Positions 45,882 through 46,076 of a DNA stretch of 46,076 nucleotides are shown here, piece after piece. This DNA comes from Deltaproteobacteria bacterium (GTDB taxonomy: Bacteria > Desulfobacterota > Desulfuromonadia > Geobacterales > Geobacteraceae), in contig JAJZUC010000014.1 of assembly GCA_021847245.1 (NCBI GenBank), positions 1-46,076 on the forward strand, given 5' to 3'. Within the stretch, counting starts at the first letter, position 1, and each line of letters opens with the position of its first letter. The translations under genes and the position numbers were made by a program. The notes beneath the pieces were generated by a model. The model did no database searches, was not told the DNA's origin, and was given only the letters and a program-made list of their open reading frames with translations.

Positions 45882-46076
45882 GTGCCAACCTTTGAAGAAG
45901 CCCGCCGCATCATCCTCGACCGCGTCTCCCCCCTGGGGGTCGAACGGGTCGGGGTGCTCGAATCCCTGGGGCGCGTCATCGCCGAGGAGATCGTCGCGCC
46001 GTGGGACATGCCCCTGTGCGACAACTCGGCCATGGACGGCTTTGCCGTACGCGCCGCCGACTGCAGCGCCATCCCG
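45882..46076 (+). CDS. moeA: Molybdopterin molybdotransferase, N-terminal part
   Basis: The first 65 codons from GTG 45882; the gene runs off the window. The segment MPLCDNSAMDGFAVRAADC is the diagnostic MoeA motif, after a helical start (FEEARRIILDRVSPLG). MoeA inserts molybdate or tungstate into molybdopterin-AMP, so it is the natural partner of the transporter just upstream. The AAAGGAG site at about 45866 precedes it. Confidence 0.9.
   Translation, partial: MPTFEEARRIILDRVSPLGVERVGVLESLGRVIAEEIVAPWDMPLCDNSAMDGFAVRAADCSAIP

Noticed and set aside
1-46076. CRISPR arrays or tRNA/rRNA genes
   Set aside because: No regularly spaced repeats and no tRNA or rRNA signature was recognised. The tail-fibre repeats are coding repeats.

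Overview
The window holds an almost complete transposable (Mu-type) prophage, roughly positions 1-41659, followed by a host operon for tungstate/molybdenum handling (41660-46076). The host genes (a phosphate-selective-type porin, a MoaE-like protein, TupA, TupB, TupC and the start of MoeA) and the GC-rich codon use suggest a Geobacter-like deltaproteobacterium. That placement is inference from gene content; no rRNA or tRNA is present to confirm it.

Phage layout: short direct and inverted TGTC sites lie at both ends. At the left end a three-gene leftward operon (a CI-type repressor with two similar motif copies, a cysteine-rich protein and a lipoprotein) faces a rightward early operon. The early operon carries small DNA-binding proteins, a DDE transposase, a MuB-like ATPase, gp16-like and Gam-like proteins, and many small genes. 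It ends with a tyrosine recombinase that looks like an integron integrase (IntI), plus two genes overlapping it in series. A strong stem-loop terminator at 12642-12674 separates early from late genes. The late genes are a lysis cassette (amidase, small membrane proteins), small and large terminase, portal, head morphogenesis protein and a fused protease-scaffold/major capsid. Then comes a diversity-generating retroelement (DGR), head-tail connectors, tail tube, a tail chaperone with a likely -1 frameshift, tape measure, lambda L/K/I-J-like tail-tip genes, a tail fibre, an outer-membrane-type protein and a Dam-like DNA methyltransferase. The lack of sheath and baseplate genes and the lambda-like tail tip point to a siphovirus with a long non-contractile tail, like the B3/D3112 type of transposable phage.

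The most striking system is the DGR at about 23041-26168. A 502-residue Mtd-like protein ends in a 116-bp variable repeat (24426-24541). A template repeat of the same length lies at 24613-24728, followed by a DGR-type reverse transcriptase. I aligned the two repeats by eye. All 16 differences fall on template adenines, 10 other adenines are unchanged, and none of the 90 non-adenine positions differs. This is the signature of adenine-directed mutagenic retrohoming. The usual avd accessory gene is absent. A small unknown gene translationally coupled to the reverse transcriptase is a candidate replacement. The target sits beside the major capsid gene rather than with the tail fibres.

Other points of interest are the IntI-like recombinase inside a transposing phage, an antisense membrane-protein gene with its own promoter and almost no leader in the tail cluster, and virion-module genes with Sec signal peptides. 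The phage also appears to have inserted directly upstream of a molybdenum/tungsten-cofactor riboswitch, with a good outward promoter at its right end.
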